From positions 372,001 to 436,000 of the forward strand of contig NZ_CM011002.1 in the NCBI RefSeq assembly GCF_000158095.2: DNA of 64,000 bases, given 5' to 3'. Source of the stretch: Roseibium alexandrii DFL-11. GTDB taxonomy: Bacteria; Pseudomonadota; Alphaproteobacteria; Rhizobiales; Stappiaceae. Below are positions 33,490 through 42,608 of the stretch, one piece after another. The translations under genes were made by a program, and so were the position numbers. Each line of letters starts with the position of its first letter. The stretch's first letter is position 1. A model generated the notes under the pieces. The model was not told where the DNA came from. It did not search any database and worked only from the letters and a program-made list of their open reading frames with translations.

Positions 33490-36162
33490 ATGACCAAGTG
33501 GGTCTACGGGTTCGGCAATGGTTCTGCAGAAGGCGCAGCAGACATGCGCAACCTGCTCGGTGGTAAGGGGGCGAACCTTGCTGAGATGAGCAGCCTCGGT
33601 CTGCCGGTGCCGCCCGGATTCACGATCACCACCGAAGTCTGCACCTATTATTACGACAACGAGAAGTCCTATCCGCCGGCGCTCGCAGATGAGGTGGCCG
33701 CGGCAATGGATAAGGTTGGAGAAACAACCGGCCGGAAGTTCGGCGATCCTGACCGGCCGCTTCTGGTGTCTGTTCGCTCCGGTGCCCGCGCGTCAATGCC
33801 TGGAATGATGGACACGGTCCTCAACCTGGGCCTCAGCGACGGCACCGTGGAAGCGATTGCCCGCGAATCCGGTGACGCTCGGTTTGCTTATGACAGCTAC
33901 CGCCGCTTCATTCAGATGTATTCCGATGTGGTTCTCGGCGTCGACAATCACGAGTTCGAGGACATCCTTGAGGAATACAAGGAACGCAACGACCTCACTC
34001 TGGATACAGAAATCACCGCAGAGGCCTGGCAGGGCATCATCGAGAAGTTCAAGGCGCTGGTTGAAGCGGAACTCGGCAAACCCTTTCCGCAGGACCCGCA
34101 AGAGCAACTTTGGGGGGCTATTGGTGCCGTTTTCAGTTCCTGGATGACACCGCGTGCTGTCACCTACCGCCGTTTGCACGATCTGCCGGCCTCCTGGGGC
34201 ACTGCCGTGAACGTTCAGGCGATGGTGTTCGGCAACATGGGTGAGAATTCCGCCACCGGCGTTGCCTTCACCCGTAATCCGTCCACCGGCGAGAACAGCC
34301 TTTATGGCGAGTTCCTTGTGAACGCGCAGGGCGAAGACGTTGTGGCCGGTATCCGGACACCACAAGACATTACCGAAAAGGCCCGCGTTGAAGCGGGATC
34401 TTCCAATCCGTCGCTTGAAGCTCTGATGCCGGAGGCTTTTGCGGAGTTCCGGTCTTATTGCACCAGGCTGGAACGCCACTACAAGGACATGCAGGATCTG
34501 GAATTCACAATTGAGCAAGGCAAGCTCTGGATGCTGCAGACCCGCGCGGGCAAGCGGACCGCCAAGGCGGCGCTGAAGATCGCTGTCGATATGGTCGCAG
34601 AAGGCATGCTGGAAGAAGAAGAAGCTGTGTTCCGTGTCGAGCCCGGCGCACTTGATCAGCTGTTGCACCCGACTATCGATCCGAAGGCTGAGCGTGACAT
34701 CCTGTCGACCGGGTTGCCGGCCTCTCCGGGTGCGGCATCGGGTGCAATCGTGTTCACCTCAGATGCCGCAGAACAAGCCAAGGGTGACGGCCGGAAGGTG
34801 ATCCTCGTACGTGTTGAGACCAGCCCGGAAGACATCCACGGCATGCATGCCGCTGAGGGCATTTTGACGAGCCGCGGCGGAATGACCAGCCACGCCGCTG
34901 TTGTTGCGCGTGGTATGGGCAAACCCTGTGTGGCCGGAGCCGGTGGGCTGCGGATTGACTATCGCAATCAGGTTATCAATGTGGGCGGCCGGCAGCTCAA
35001 AGAAGGCGATATCATCACGATTGATGGCGCCACCGGTCAAATCCTGGCAGGCGAAGTCGCGATGCTGCAGCCGACGCTTTCCGGCGACTTCGGAACGCTG
35101 ATGGGCTGGGCGGATCGCGGCCGCCGGATGACTGTCCGGACCAATGCGGAAACGCCGCAGGACGCCAAGGTCGCGCGTGAATTCGGCGCTGAAGGGATTG
35201 GTCTCTGCCGTACTGAGCATATGTTCTTTGAGGGTGATCGCATCCTTGCAGTTCGTGAAATGATCCTTGCAGAAACTGAGGAAGGCCGCCGCGCGGCACT
35301 TGCAAAGCTGCTTCCAATGCAACGTCAGGATTTCACGGATCTCTTTGAAATCATGCACGGCCTGCCGGTTACGATCCGTCTTCTCGATCCGCCGCTTCAC
35401 GAGTTCCTGCCAAAGACGGATGAGGAACTGAAGGACGTAGCGACGGCGATGGGTGCGGATCCAGAGCTTTTGCGTGATCGCGCACTGTCGCTCGAAGAAT
35501 TCAACCCTATGCTCGGCCATCGTGGTTGCCGGTTGCTGGTGTCTTATCCGGAAATCGCGGAAATGCAGGCAAGGGCGATCTTTGAAGCTGCGGTCGCTGC
35601 AGCCAAGGCCACGGGGGCTCCGGTGGTTCCGGAGATTATGGTGCCGCTAGTCGGTCTCAAGGGGGAACTGGATCTTGTCCGGTCCAGCATTGAGGCAATG
35701 GCCAAGGCCGTCATTGAGGAAACCGGGGCAGAGCTTACCTATCAGGTGGGCACAATGGTCGAGTTGCCGCGCGCCGCGCTCAAGGCGGCGGAGATTGCTG
35801 AAAGCGCTGAGTTCTTCTCCTTCGGCACAAACGATCTCACGCAGACCACGTTCGGGATCTCCCGTGATGATGCGGCATCATTCCTCGGAACCTATCAGAC
35901 GAAAGGCATCCTTGAGCAGGATCCTTTCGTGTCCCTGGATCCGGAAGGTGTTGGGGAGTTGATCAAGATTGGTGTTGAACGTGGCCGGTCCACCCGTCCT
36001 GACATAAAGCTCGGTATCTGCGGTGAACATGGCGGTGATCCCTCCTCAATCACCTTCTGCGAGAGCGTCGATCTGGACTATGTGTCCTGTTCACCTTACC
36101 GGGTGCCGATCGCGCGTCTGGCCGCCGCACAAGCTGCCCTGCGCAAGGCGTCCGGGAACTGA
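33490..36162 (+). CDS. ppdK: Pyruvate, phosphate dikinase
   Basis: An 890-residue enzyme that interconverts pyruvate and phosphoenolpyruvate with ATP and phosphate. N-terminal ATP-grasp part opens WVYGFGNGSAEG then GGKGANLAEMSSLGLPVPPG. The swivelling phosphohistidine domain has GGMTSHAAVVARGMGKPCV. The TIM barrel has GAEGIGLCRTEHMFF and EFFSFGTNDLTQTTFG. ATG 33490 has GCGGAGGAA upstream. Length equals the family norm. It supports gluconeogenesis from pyruvate; the short distance to meaB does not imply a shared role. Confidence 0.97.
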   Translation: MTKWVYGFGNGSAEGAADMRNLLGGKGANLAEMSSLGLPVPPGFTITTEVCTYYYDNEKSYPPALADEVAAAMDKVGETTGRKFGDPDRPLLVSVRSGARASMPGMMDTVLNLGLSDGTVEAIARESGDARFAYDSYRRFIQMYSDVVLGVDNHEFEDILEEYKERNDLTLDTEITAEAWQGIIEKFKALVEAELGKPFPQDPQEQLWGAIGAVFSSWMTPRAVTYRRLHDLPASWGTAVNVQAMVFGNMGENSATGVAFTRNPSTGENSLYGEFLVNAQGEDVVAGIRTPQDITEKARVEAGSSNPSLEALMPEAFAEFRSYCTRLERHYKDMQDLEFTIEQGKLWMLQTRAGKRTAKAALKIAVDMVAEGMLEEEEAVFRVEPGALDQLLHPTIDPKAERDILSTGLPASPGAASGAIVFTSDAAEQAKGDGRKVILVRVETSPEDIHGMHAAEGILTSRGGMTSHAAVVARGMGKPCVAGAGGLRIDYRNQVINVGGRQLKEGDIITIDGATGQILAGEVAMLQPTLSGDFGTLMGWADRGRRMTVRTNAETPQDAKVAREFGAEGIGLCRTEHMFFEGDRILAVREMILAETEEGRRAALAKLLPMQRQDFTDLFEIMHGLPVTIRLLDPPLHEFLPKTDEELKDVATAMGADPELLRDRALSLEEFNPMLGHRGCRLLVSYPEIAEMQARAIFEAAVAAAKATGAPVVPEIMVPLVGLKGELDLVRSSIEAMAKAVIEETGAELTYQVGTMVELPRAALKAAEIAESAEFFSFGTNDLTQTTFGISRDDAASFLGTYQTKGILEQDPFVSLDPEGVGELIKIGVERGRSTRPDIKLGICGEHGGDPSSITFCESVDLDYVSCSPYRVPIARLAAAQAALRKASGN

Positions 36163-36204
36163 TGAGCAGGCGTTTGCAGCGCATTGGTGAAAGGGGCCGG
36201 CATC

Positions 36205-37155
36205 ATGCCTGAGCCTTTTCCGGACGTTGATGCGTTAAGATCCGGGGGGAAACGGGTTTTATCCCGCGTTCTCACCCGGATCGAGACGGACACCGATAAA
36301 CCGGAGACGGCTGCATTTCTGGATCGGATTGCAGCTCAGGCCAAAGGCCATGTCCTTGGTCTGACAGGCCCGCCGGGCGTGGGCAAGTCAACGCTGACCG
36401 ATGCACTCATCCGTGCCTTTCGGGATGCTGGCGGCGGTGTTGCGGTTCTTGCGGTCGACCCATCGTCCGCAATTACCGGCGGTGCGCTCCTTGGAGACCG
36501 GACCCGTCTGAAAACAGACCCTAACGATGATCAGATTTTTGTGCGCTCCATGGCCGCGCGCGACCGCCTGGGTGGGTTGTCTGATCATTCGGTTGCCGCC
36601 ATTGCAGTGTTGAGGGCTGCGTTCGATCATGTGATCGTGGAGACGGTGGGGATCGGTCAATCCGAGGGGGACCTCAAACAGGCTGCCGACACAGTGCTTT
36701 TGTGTATTCAGCCAGGATCGGGTGACAGTCTTCAATTCATGAAGGCCGGCATCATGGAACTACCGGATGTGGTCGCTGTGACCAAGGCTGATATGGGGGC
36801 TGCGGCACGGCGTGCAGCCGCTGATGTCAAAGGTGCACTCACGCTGTCGCCCACCGGATCAAAGAACTGGATCGTGCCTGTGGGTCTTGTCTCTTCGCAA
36901 ACAGGAGAGGGGATGGAGGCGCTGATTGATCAGGTCAAAGCCCATCTCGATTATCTGCAGACCAATGGCAGGTTGGCTGCCCGCCGGGCCTCGCAACACA
37001 GCGCCTGGTTCCGTGACCGGGTGCTGTCTGAGTATGGGCAATCGGGTCTGAGGATCTGCCAAGACCTTGCCGAGGGTCAGGCACACCATGCGCCGTTCTC
37101 CTGTTTCTCCGAATTTTCGGAAAAAATGGACGCCTGCCTGCCGCCGGTAACCTGA
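36205..37155 (+). CDS. meaB: Methylmalonyl-CoA mutase-associated GTPase MeaB
   Basis: A 316-residue P-loop GTPase of the ArgK/MeaB family that protects and loads adenosylcobalamin-dependent methylmalonyl-CoA mutase. G1: GPPGVGKSTLTDAL. Further: VAVLAVDPSSAITGGALLGDR, and ETVGIGQSEGDLKQAAD. ATG 36205 is preferred to TTG 36184 or GTG 36187. No mutase gene adjoins it, so the partner is elsewhere in the genome. The family can also serve other B12 mutases. Confidence 0.94.
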   Translation: MPEPFPDVDALRSGGKRVLSRVLTRIETDTDKPETAAFLDRIAAQAKGHVLGLTGPPGVGKSTLTDALIRAFRDAGGGVAVLAVDPSSAITGGALLGDRTRLKTDPNDDQIFVRSMAARDRLGGLSDHSVAAIAVLRAAFDHVIVETVGIGQSEGDLKQAADTVLLCIQPGSGDSLQFMKAGIMELPDVVAVTKADMGAAARRAAADVKGALTLSPTGSKNWIVPVGLVSSQTGEGMEALIDQVKAHLDYLQTNGRLAARRASQHSAWFRDRVLSEYGQSGLRICQDLAEGQAHHAPFSCFSEFSEKMDACLPPVT

Positions 37156-37167
37156 AGTTACAGGTGG

Positions 37168-39447
37168 TCAGACTTCGGCTGCACGCATCTTGAACGCAAA
37201 TTCGCGTCCGAAATCGCCACCATGTTCCTTTTTGAAGTCCTCAAGGAACTTCGCAAGGTCGGTCTCATTGAGCGGCTGAGAAATGAAATAGCCCTGCATG
37301 CGATGACAGCCGTGGGCCTGGAGGAAACGGATCTGCTCGATGGTCTCGATTCCCTCGGCAACGATCGTCATTCCAAGGGCCTTGCCGAGCTGAATGATGG
37401 ATACGATGATGGCCTCTGCCTCCGGATTTCCGTCCATGTCAGACAGGAAATCACGATCCACTTTCAAGGTGTCAAATGGGAACCGGCGCAAGTAGCTGAG
37501 GCTCGAGTAGCCGGAGCCAAAGTCATCCAGCGCGACCTTGATGCCCAGGTTCTTCAAGCGCCGCAGAGACTTCAAAACAGTGTCGTTGCGGCCGGCAAAA
37601 ACGCTTTCCGTGACTTCGATTTCCAGGCGCTGAGGTGCCAGGTTGTTTGTGGCCAGAATCGCCATGACCTTTTCGACAAAACGTGGGTGCTTGAACTGAT
37701 TGGGCGACACGTTGACCGACATAACCACATCCGGCCAGTCGTGAGCCTTGGCGCAGGCCTTGTTCAGAACCCAAAGACCGAGTTCGTTGATCAGACCGGT
37801 CTCTTCGGCAACGGGAATGAACTGCGCCGGAGAAACGACAGTACCGTCCTCCTTGGTCCAGCGGGCGAGCGCTTCCACGGACACAATACGTTGTGCCGCG
37901 GTGTCGGATTGCGGCTGGTAGGCGAGAGTGAGTTCGTCGTTTTTCAGCGCCATCCGCAATTCGCGCGAGAGCTTGTCCTTCGACTGGACATGGTCTTCCA
38001 TATTGGCTTCGAAGAAGGAGCGACGGTTCCGGCCATTTTCCTTTGCATCGTACAGGGCGATATCCGCCTTGCGCAGCAACTCGTCCGGGTCGATGCCATC
38101 ACGTGGTGCAACAGACGCGCCAATAGAAAGGCTCGCATGCAATTCGCGGGCGCCGATTTTGATCGGTTGGGAAATTTCATCCTGGATTTGATCGAGGATG
38201 TATTCCAGCCACTCGTCACTTTTGGAATTGGGAATCACCATCGCGAATTCATCGCCGCTAATCCGCGCGACAATGCCGTTATCGCCCAAGACGTGTGTCA
38301 GACGCTTGCCAACGGCGACGATGACCATGTCTCCAGCCGAGTGACCGAGCGTATCGTTGATATCTTTGAAGTGATCGAGATCGATGTAGATGACAGCGGT
38401 TTCCCGCCCCCGGCTGTTGGTGTCCTGAAGCATATCCGTCAACAACCGGTGAAAATGGGCACGGTTGGGCAAACCGGACAAGGCGTCGTGGCGCGACGTA
38501 TGCACGGCCTGCGCTTCGCTGACGGCAAGGCGCTTGGTCATGTGGCGGGTGAAAGCCGTTACAGCGATTACCACCGCCGTAATCATGAAGGCGGCCATCC
38601 CGAGGAACGGATTGATCCGTGTCAGCATTTGTGTGCCCGGCCGGTCCACTTGCCAGGCAATGACCCCGATGGGCGCTCCTGTCGGTCCGCGCAGTCTCAG
38701 CTGGCCGATGCCCTCACGGTCAGTCTGTTTTTGTGCAAGGATGAAGCCGTCAAGCCTGGTCATATGCATGATCTCAGACATCTTTTCACCGCGCAGTGGC
38801 GCGAGGCTAATCATGACCGTCGGAGGAACCCGCTTAGGAATTACCGACTGAATTTGCCGGGCAATTGCAGCAACCGAAAAGAGATGCGGTTCCCCCTTCA
38901 CTGAAACAACGCCGGTTTCGAAGATCGAATAACGTTGATCCCGTTGGCTCGGTTCATAGCTGTAAAGTCCAGAGGGAAGCTTCCGGAACGAGATGATATA
39001 GCGGGCGCGGACTTTCGCAATGGCGGGCTTCAAACGGGCGAGAAGGTCCGGTGTGAGCCAACTGTTGTTGTGGTCATGCGCAAACAGTGCCTTGACGGCA
39101 TAGTCCTTTCCAACCACTGCTGATTTTGTAAATCCGTGGTTGGCATAGAGCCAATGGGTCATGTTGTCGAACACCCACTCCTGATCCAGATTGGGCGCGT
39201 TCGTTATGTGAAAAGCCGCATCCCAGGTGGCGACACCGGATTGCTGGCGTGCCAGATCGTCGGAAACCAGTTGCAGTGCTCCGGAGATCAGTTGCAGCTG
39301 TGACTGCTGGGCGCTGTCATCGGAGATGCGCGCCGACCAGTGCATGAGGAAGAAGATCCCGGCGACGGACAGAAACACCAGTGTCACCAACGGTATGATG
39401 ATGACATTGGCGATACGCCCACCTGAATTCTTCAGTTTGGTCTGCAT
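37168..39447 (-). CDS. CHASE4-GGDEF-EAL cyclic-di-GMP signalling protein
   Basis: A 759-residue bifunctional signalling protein. It has a TM helix (about 12-34), a periplasmic CHASE4-like sensor (about 45-250; SGVATWDAAFHITN), a second TM helix and a GGDEF domain with ARISGDEFAMVIP, where SGDEF is an accepted active variant. The EAL domain has VEALARW, VTESVF and LDDFGSGYSSLSYL, all with catalytic Glu and Asp in place. Synthesis and hydrolysis of c-di-GMP are both possible. ATG 39447 is preferred to an upstream start. It converges on meaB. Confidence 0.93.
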   Translation of the reverse strand: MQTKLKNSGGRIANVIIIPLVTLVFLSVAGIFFLMHWSARISDDSAQQSQLQLISGALQLVSDDLARQQSGVATWDAAFHITNAPNLDQEWVFDNMTHWLYANHGFTKSAVVGKDYAVKALFAHDHNNSWLTPDLLARLKPAIAKVRARYIISFRKLPSGLYSYEPSQRDQRYSIFETGVVSVKGEPHLFSVAAIARQIQSVIPKRVPPTVMISLAPLRGEKMSEIMHMTRLDGFILAQKQTDREGIGQLRLRGPTGAPIGVIAWQVDRPGTQMLTRINPFLGMAAFMITAVVIAVTAFTRHMTKRLAVSEAQAVHTSRHDALSGLPNRAHFHRLLTDMLQDTNSRGRETAVIYIDLDHFKDINDTLGHSAGDMVIVAVGKRLTHVLGDNGIVARISGDEFAMVIPNSKSDEWLEYILDQIQDEISQPIKIGARELHASLSIGASVAPRDGIDPDELLRKADIALYDAKENGRNRRSFFEANMEDHVQSKDKLSRELRMALKNDELTLAYQPQSDTAAQRIVSVEALARWTKEDGTVVSPAQFIPVAEETGLINELGLWVLNKACAKAHDWPDVVMSVNVSPNQFKHPRFVEKVMAILATNNLAPQRLEIEVTESVFAGRNDTVLKSLRRLKNLGIKVALDDFGSGYSSLSYLRRFPFDTLKVDRDFLSDMDGNPEAEAIIVSIIQLGKALGMTIVAEGIETIEQIRFLQAHGCHRMQGYFISQPLNETDLAKFLEDFKKEHGGDFGREFAFKMRAAEV

Positions 39448-39601
39448 TGACTGGCCCTGTTTGACAGAAGCATTATTGATACAGACAGTTAAGGATTGAC
39501 CGACATTGATGGTAAAAAATGTATTTAGGTAAATTGTATGCACGCCAAAAAATGATTGGCACAGAGGGCCTTGGATCCGTTTTAGCCTGCTGGATCAAGT
39601 C

Positions 39602-40315
39602 CTAAATGAGTTGTAATCCTTTGAAACTCACCTGAGATCTGAGGCCAACGATTATGTGGTCGTGAATCTCGATGCCAAGGGGCTTGGCGATGTCGACCAA
39701 TTGCCGGGTCATTTGGATGTCTGCCCGCGAGGGCGTGGGGTCTCCTGACGGATGGTTGTGGACCAGAATGATTGCTGTCGCACCGTGTTCCAGAGCTCTA
39801 CGCACAACCTCTCGGGGATAGACGGGCGTATGGTCAACGGTTCCGGTTTGCTGCAGTTCATCGGCAATCAGCCCGTTCTTCTTGTCGAGAAAGAGAACCC
39901 GGAATTGTTCGACCTCGGACATGGCCATGCGGGCTTGCAGATAGTCCATCACTTTGGACCAGGAATCGAGCAGCTCCCGTTCCCTCAGTTCTGCGGTATG
40001 GAACCTGGCGATGGCCGCATGAATGGCGTGCAGGGTGTCGATGCTGTTGTCTGACAAGCCTTTGATTTCCTTCAATCTCGGGCGCGGCGCAGACAAAGCG
40101 GCAGAAAAAGATCCAAAGCGTTTCAACAGGGCTTTGGCGATTGGTTTGGTGTCCTGACGGGGCAGGGCGGAGAATAAAAGAAACTCCAGAAGTTCATAGT
40201 CGGCGAGACTGTTCTCACCTGTTTTACGAAACCGTTCCCGCAGTCTTTGGCGGTGTCCTTTTGTACCGGTATCTGCCGAAGGTTTTTCGGAGAAACCGGC
40301 GTCCGGTTCGCTCAT
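39602..40315 (-). CDS. radC: RadC family protein (JAB/MPN domain)
   Basis: A 237-residue cytosolic protein, conserved but with an uncertain role in DNA repair. It has an N-terminal helix-hairpin-helix (about 25-105; [20 protein letters not shown]) and a C-terminal JAMM metal-binding domain with [17 protein letters not shown] 40315 is chosen because AAGGAGG lies three bases upstream; the longer frame overlaps map. It follows map closely and is likely co-transcribed. Confidence 0.93.
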   Translation of the reverse strand: MSEPDAGFSEKPSADTGTKGHRQRLRERFRKTGENSLADYELLEFLLFSALPRQDTKPIAKALLKRFGSFSAALSAPRPRLKEIKGLSDNSIDTLHAIHAAIARFHTAELRERELLDSWSKVMDYLQARMAMSEVEQFRVLFLDKKNGLIADELQQTGTVDHTPVYPREVVRRALEHGATAIILVHNHPSGDPTPSRADIQMTRQLVDIAKPLGIEIHDHIIVGLRSQVSFKGLQLI

Positions 40316-40323
40316 GAGCCTCC

Positions 40324-41154
40324 TTAGGCGTTGGGCAGCCCTGGTTTGTGGAAACCTTTGGGTGACGTTGTGAAACTCTGACACCCGTCCGCGGTGATGC
40401 CAATAGAATGTTCAAACTGGGCAGATAACGAGCGGTCGCGTGTCACAGCCGTCCAGCCATCGCTCAAGACCTTCACGTTCGGCCGTCCGAGATTGACCAT
40501 CGGTTCGATTGTAAAAATCATGCCGGGTTTCAGTTCCACGCCTTCGCCGGGGCGCCCATAGTGCAAAATGTTTGGCGTATCATGGAACAACCGCCCAAGG
40601 CCATGACCGCAGAAATCGCGGACAACAGAACAGCGTTGCGCCTCGACATAAGTCTGGATGGCCGCGCCGATATCACCGGTCGTATTGCCCGGTTTGGCCG
40701 CCTCAATGCCCCGCATCAAGGATTCGTAGGTTACGTCGATCAAGCGTTCTGCAGCCCGCTTTAGCGGCCCGACGGGATACATCCTGCTGGAATCACCGTG
40801 CCAACCGTCCAGGATGTAGGTCACGTCGATGTTGACGATATCGCCTTCGCGCAAAGCCTTGTTGTTCGGTATGCCATGACAGACGACATGGTTGATCGAC
40901 GTGCAAGAGGACTTTGTGTAGCCGCGATAGTTCAGCGTAGCCGGTATGGCATTGTGGTCCATGCCGTACTGGTAGACGAAGTCATCGATTTCTTGTGTGG
41001 TCACACCCGGTTTGACCATATCGGCCAACTCATCGAGGCAGGATGCCGTCAGCTGCCCGGCTTTCATCATGCCATCAAAGTCTTCAGGTCCGTAAAGGCG
41101 CACCTGACCCGTGTTTTTCATTGGGGCATCGGCGGCATCGATGTAGGTGACCAT
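40324..41154 (-). CDS. map: Methionine aminopeptidase, type I
   Basis: A 276-residue M24 metallopeptidase that removes the N-terminal Met of new proteins. Metal and catalytic residues are recognisable: [55 protein letters not shown] and [10 protein letters not shown]. The size fits type I. The first ATG at 41154 is used. It lies upstream of radC in the same direction. Confidence 0.96.
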   Translation of the reverse strand: MVTYIDAADAPMKNTGQVRLYGPEDFDGMMKAGQLTASCLDELADMVKPGVTTQEIDDFVYQYGMDHNAIPATLNYRGYTKSSCTSINHVVCHGIPNNKALREGDIVNIDVTYILDGWHGDSSRMYPVGPLKRAAERLIDVTYESLMRGIEAAKPGNTTGDIGAAIQTYVEAQRCSVVRDFCGHGLGRLFHDTPNILHYGRPGEGVELKPGMIFTIEPMVNLGRPNVKVLSDGWTAVTRDRSLSAQFEHSIGITADGCQSFTTSPKGFHKPGLPNA

Positions 41155-41362
41155 AAAGTTGTGTTCTCGCTTCTGGGCTCCCAGCGCAGCTTGTCGGCTG
41201 CAGCACGTTGGAGCGTACCATGATCTTTAAGTCCACATACAGTCCGCACGTAGCAATTTCCAGTCCCCGATGTGAAAGGGCCGGAAAGAAACAGCATTTG
41301 AAAACTGCGCTGCTGGCTTGCAGAAACGGTGCAAAGTCTCTAGGGGATTTGGTGTTGGTACT

Positions 41363-41448
41363 GCGGGCGTGGTGGAACTGGTAGACACAAGGGACTTAAA
41401 ATCCCTCGGCCCTAGGCTGTACGGGTTCGAGTCCCGTCGCCCGCACCA
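41363..41448 (+). tRNA. tRNA-Leu (anticodon TAA), CCA encoded
   Basis: Acceptor stem GCGGGCG pairs perfectly with CGCCCGC, followed by discriminator A and encoded CCA (41446-41448). The anticodon stem AGGGA/TCCCT holds the loop CTTAAAA with anticodon TAA, so it reads UUA (and UUG). The long variable arm and GGTTCGAGTCC T-loop arm are typical of a class II leucine tRNA. Confidence 0.97.
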
Positions 41449-41788
41449 TTCTCTGTTGTGCTACCGGACATCGGCTTACTAGCGCGCAGGACTAAATCGC
41501 GCCGCTCAGCTGCACCAAAAAACTTCCTGACCTTCAATTCTCAGTAAGACTGCGGCCGTTGTCGTGGCTTGCAGAACCTCAATCAACCAAGAGATGCATG
41601 TTCTCGTAGTCGTGGCTGGTCGCCGTTGGGTCGGTTTTCAGGGAGATCGTCTTTCCAGAGTGTGTTCAAACGGCCAAGTGCCGGAAAAGTCTACTTCTGT
41701 TTTTGTCCTCTTGTCAGTTTTGCATTAACGAAATTTCCGTTACGGTATCTATTGGTGGCGTTCAGCCCTCGGTTGCGGAGCAGATTTT
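41449..41788. other. Gap downstream of tRNA-Leu
   Basis: No gene, terminator or clear repeat is seen in these 340 bases between tRNA-Leu and the solute-binding protein gene. No integrase or attachment-site duplication of the tRNA 3' end was found here, so there is no sign of an integrated element. Confidence 0.5.
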
Positions 41789-42550
41789 TTGGCTTTTCGG
41801 GTTTCAGCATGTCTTGCCGGAATGTGGCTGTCCCTGGTGTTTGGCGGGTTAAGCCTTGCTGACGAGAACAGATTGTTGATCGTTGGCTTTTCAACCCCGC
41901 CATATCTTTCAATCGGCCCGGATGACGAGCCGCGCGGACTGCTTGTTGATCTGGTCAAAACGGCGGCAGCGGAATCTGACGTTCAGGTCCATTTTGAAGT
42001 AACCAGCTGGCCCCGCGCTCAGCTCGAGGTGCGCAAGGGCGCAGCGGACCTGATTTTTCCGGTGGTCTACACACCGGAGCGGGAGGATTGGCTCCACTAT
42101 CCAACAAATCCAATCACCCAATTTGAAATGATGATTTTCGCGAAGAAAAACCCGTCCTACAATTTCACCGGTGACGTCACCCAATTGCACGGTCTGTCCA
42201 TCGGAAAAATCGCAAGCGGGCGCATGCATCCAAATTTCCGGGCGCTGGAAGAGAGTGGCAAGGCCCGGATCGCCTCACGTGACAGCCTAGAGGAATTGCT
42301 GACTGCGGTGCATCTTGAACGTCTCGATGGTTTTGTTGCGCCGCATCTCATGACGATTGAGGAAGCACATCGGATCGATCTGGACACGGTCGCTCCCTTT
42401 GCCCGGCCGGTTGGCGTGTCAGACATCTATCTCGCGTTTTCGAAAAACAGCACAAAAACTGATGCATGGAACCGGCTCCAGCAGAAATTGCCGCGCCTTG
42501 ATCAGGCAAAGGCGGATTTCCTTCTGTCCATGAAAGAGACCGGCAACTGA
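41789..42550 (+). CDS. Transporter-type solute-binding protein (SBP_bac_3 family)
   Basis: A 253-residue exported protein with a signal peptide (about 1-24, ending SLADE) and an SBP3 domain: LLIVGFSTPPYLSIGPDDEP, LVDLVKTAAAESDVQVHF and KGAADLIFPVVYTPEREDWL. No permease or ATPase gene is next to it. The TTG at 41789 has GCGGAG upstream and gives a full signal peptide; ATG 41822 is an alternative. Orphan SBP3 proteins often act as sensors; the convergent EAL protein is only a neighbour. Confidence 0.85.
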   Translation: MAFRVSACLAGMWLSLVFGGLSLADENRLLIVGFSTPPYLSIGPDDEPRGLLVDLVKTAAAESDVQVHFEVTSWPRAQLEVRKGAADLIFPVVYTPEREDWLHYPTNPITQFEMMIFAKKNPSYNFTGDVTQLHGLSIGKIASGRMHPNFRALEESGKARIASRDSLEELLTAVHLERLDGFVAPHLMTIEEAHRIDLDTVAPFARPVGVSDIYLAFSKNSTKTDAWNRLQQKLPRLDQAKADFLLSMKETGN

Positions 42551-42608
42551 TGTCTTCATGAATTCGAGCCCGAGGTCAGGTAGCGCGAATGCGCTTGCAT
42601 CGCGGGTT

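Noticed and set aside
37222..38904. Long open frame of about 560 codons on the + strand
   Set aside because: It lies opposite the clear CHASE4-GGDEF-EAL gene, has no recognisable domain or ribosome site, and is explained by GC-rich codon usage on the coding strand.
41363..41788. Genomic island integrated at tRNA-Leu
   Set aside because: No integrase gene and no repeat of the tRNA 3' end were found nearby; the neighbours are ordinary core genes.
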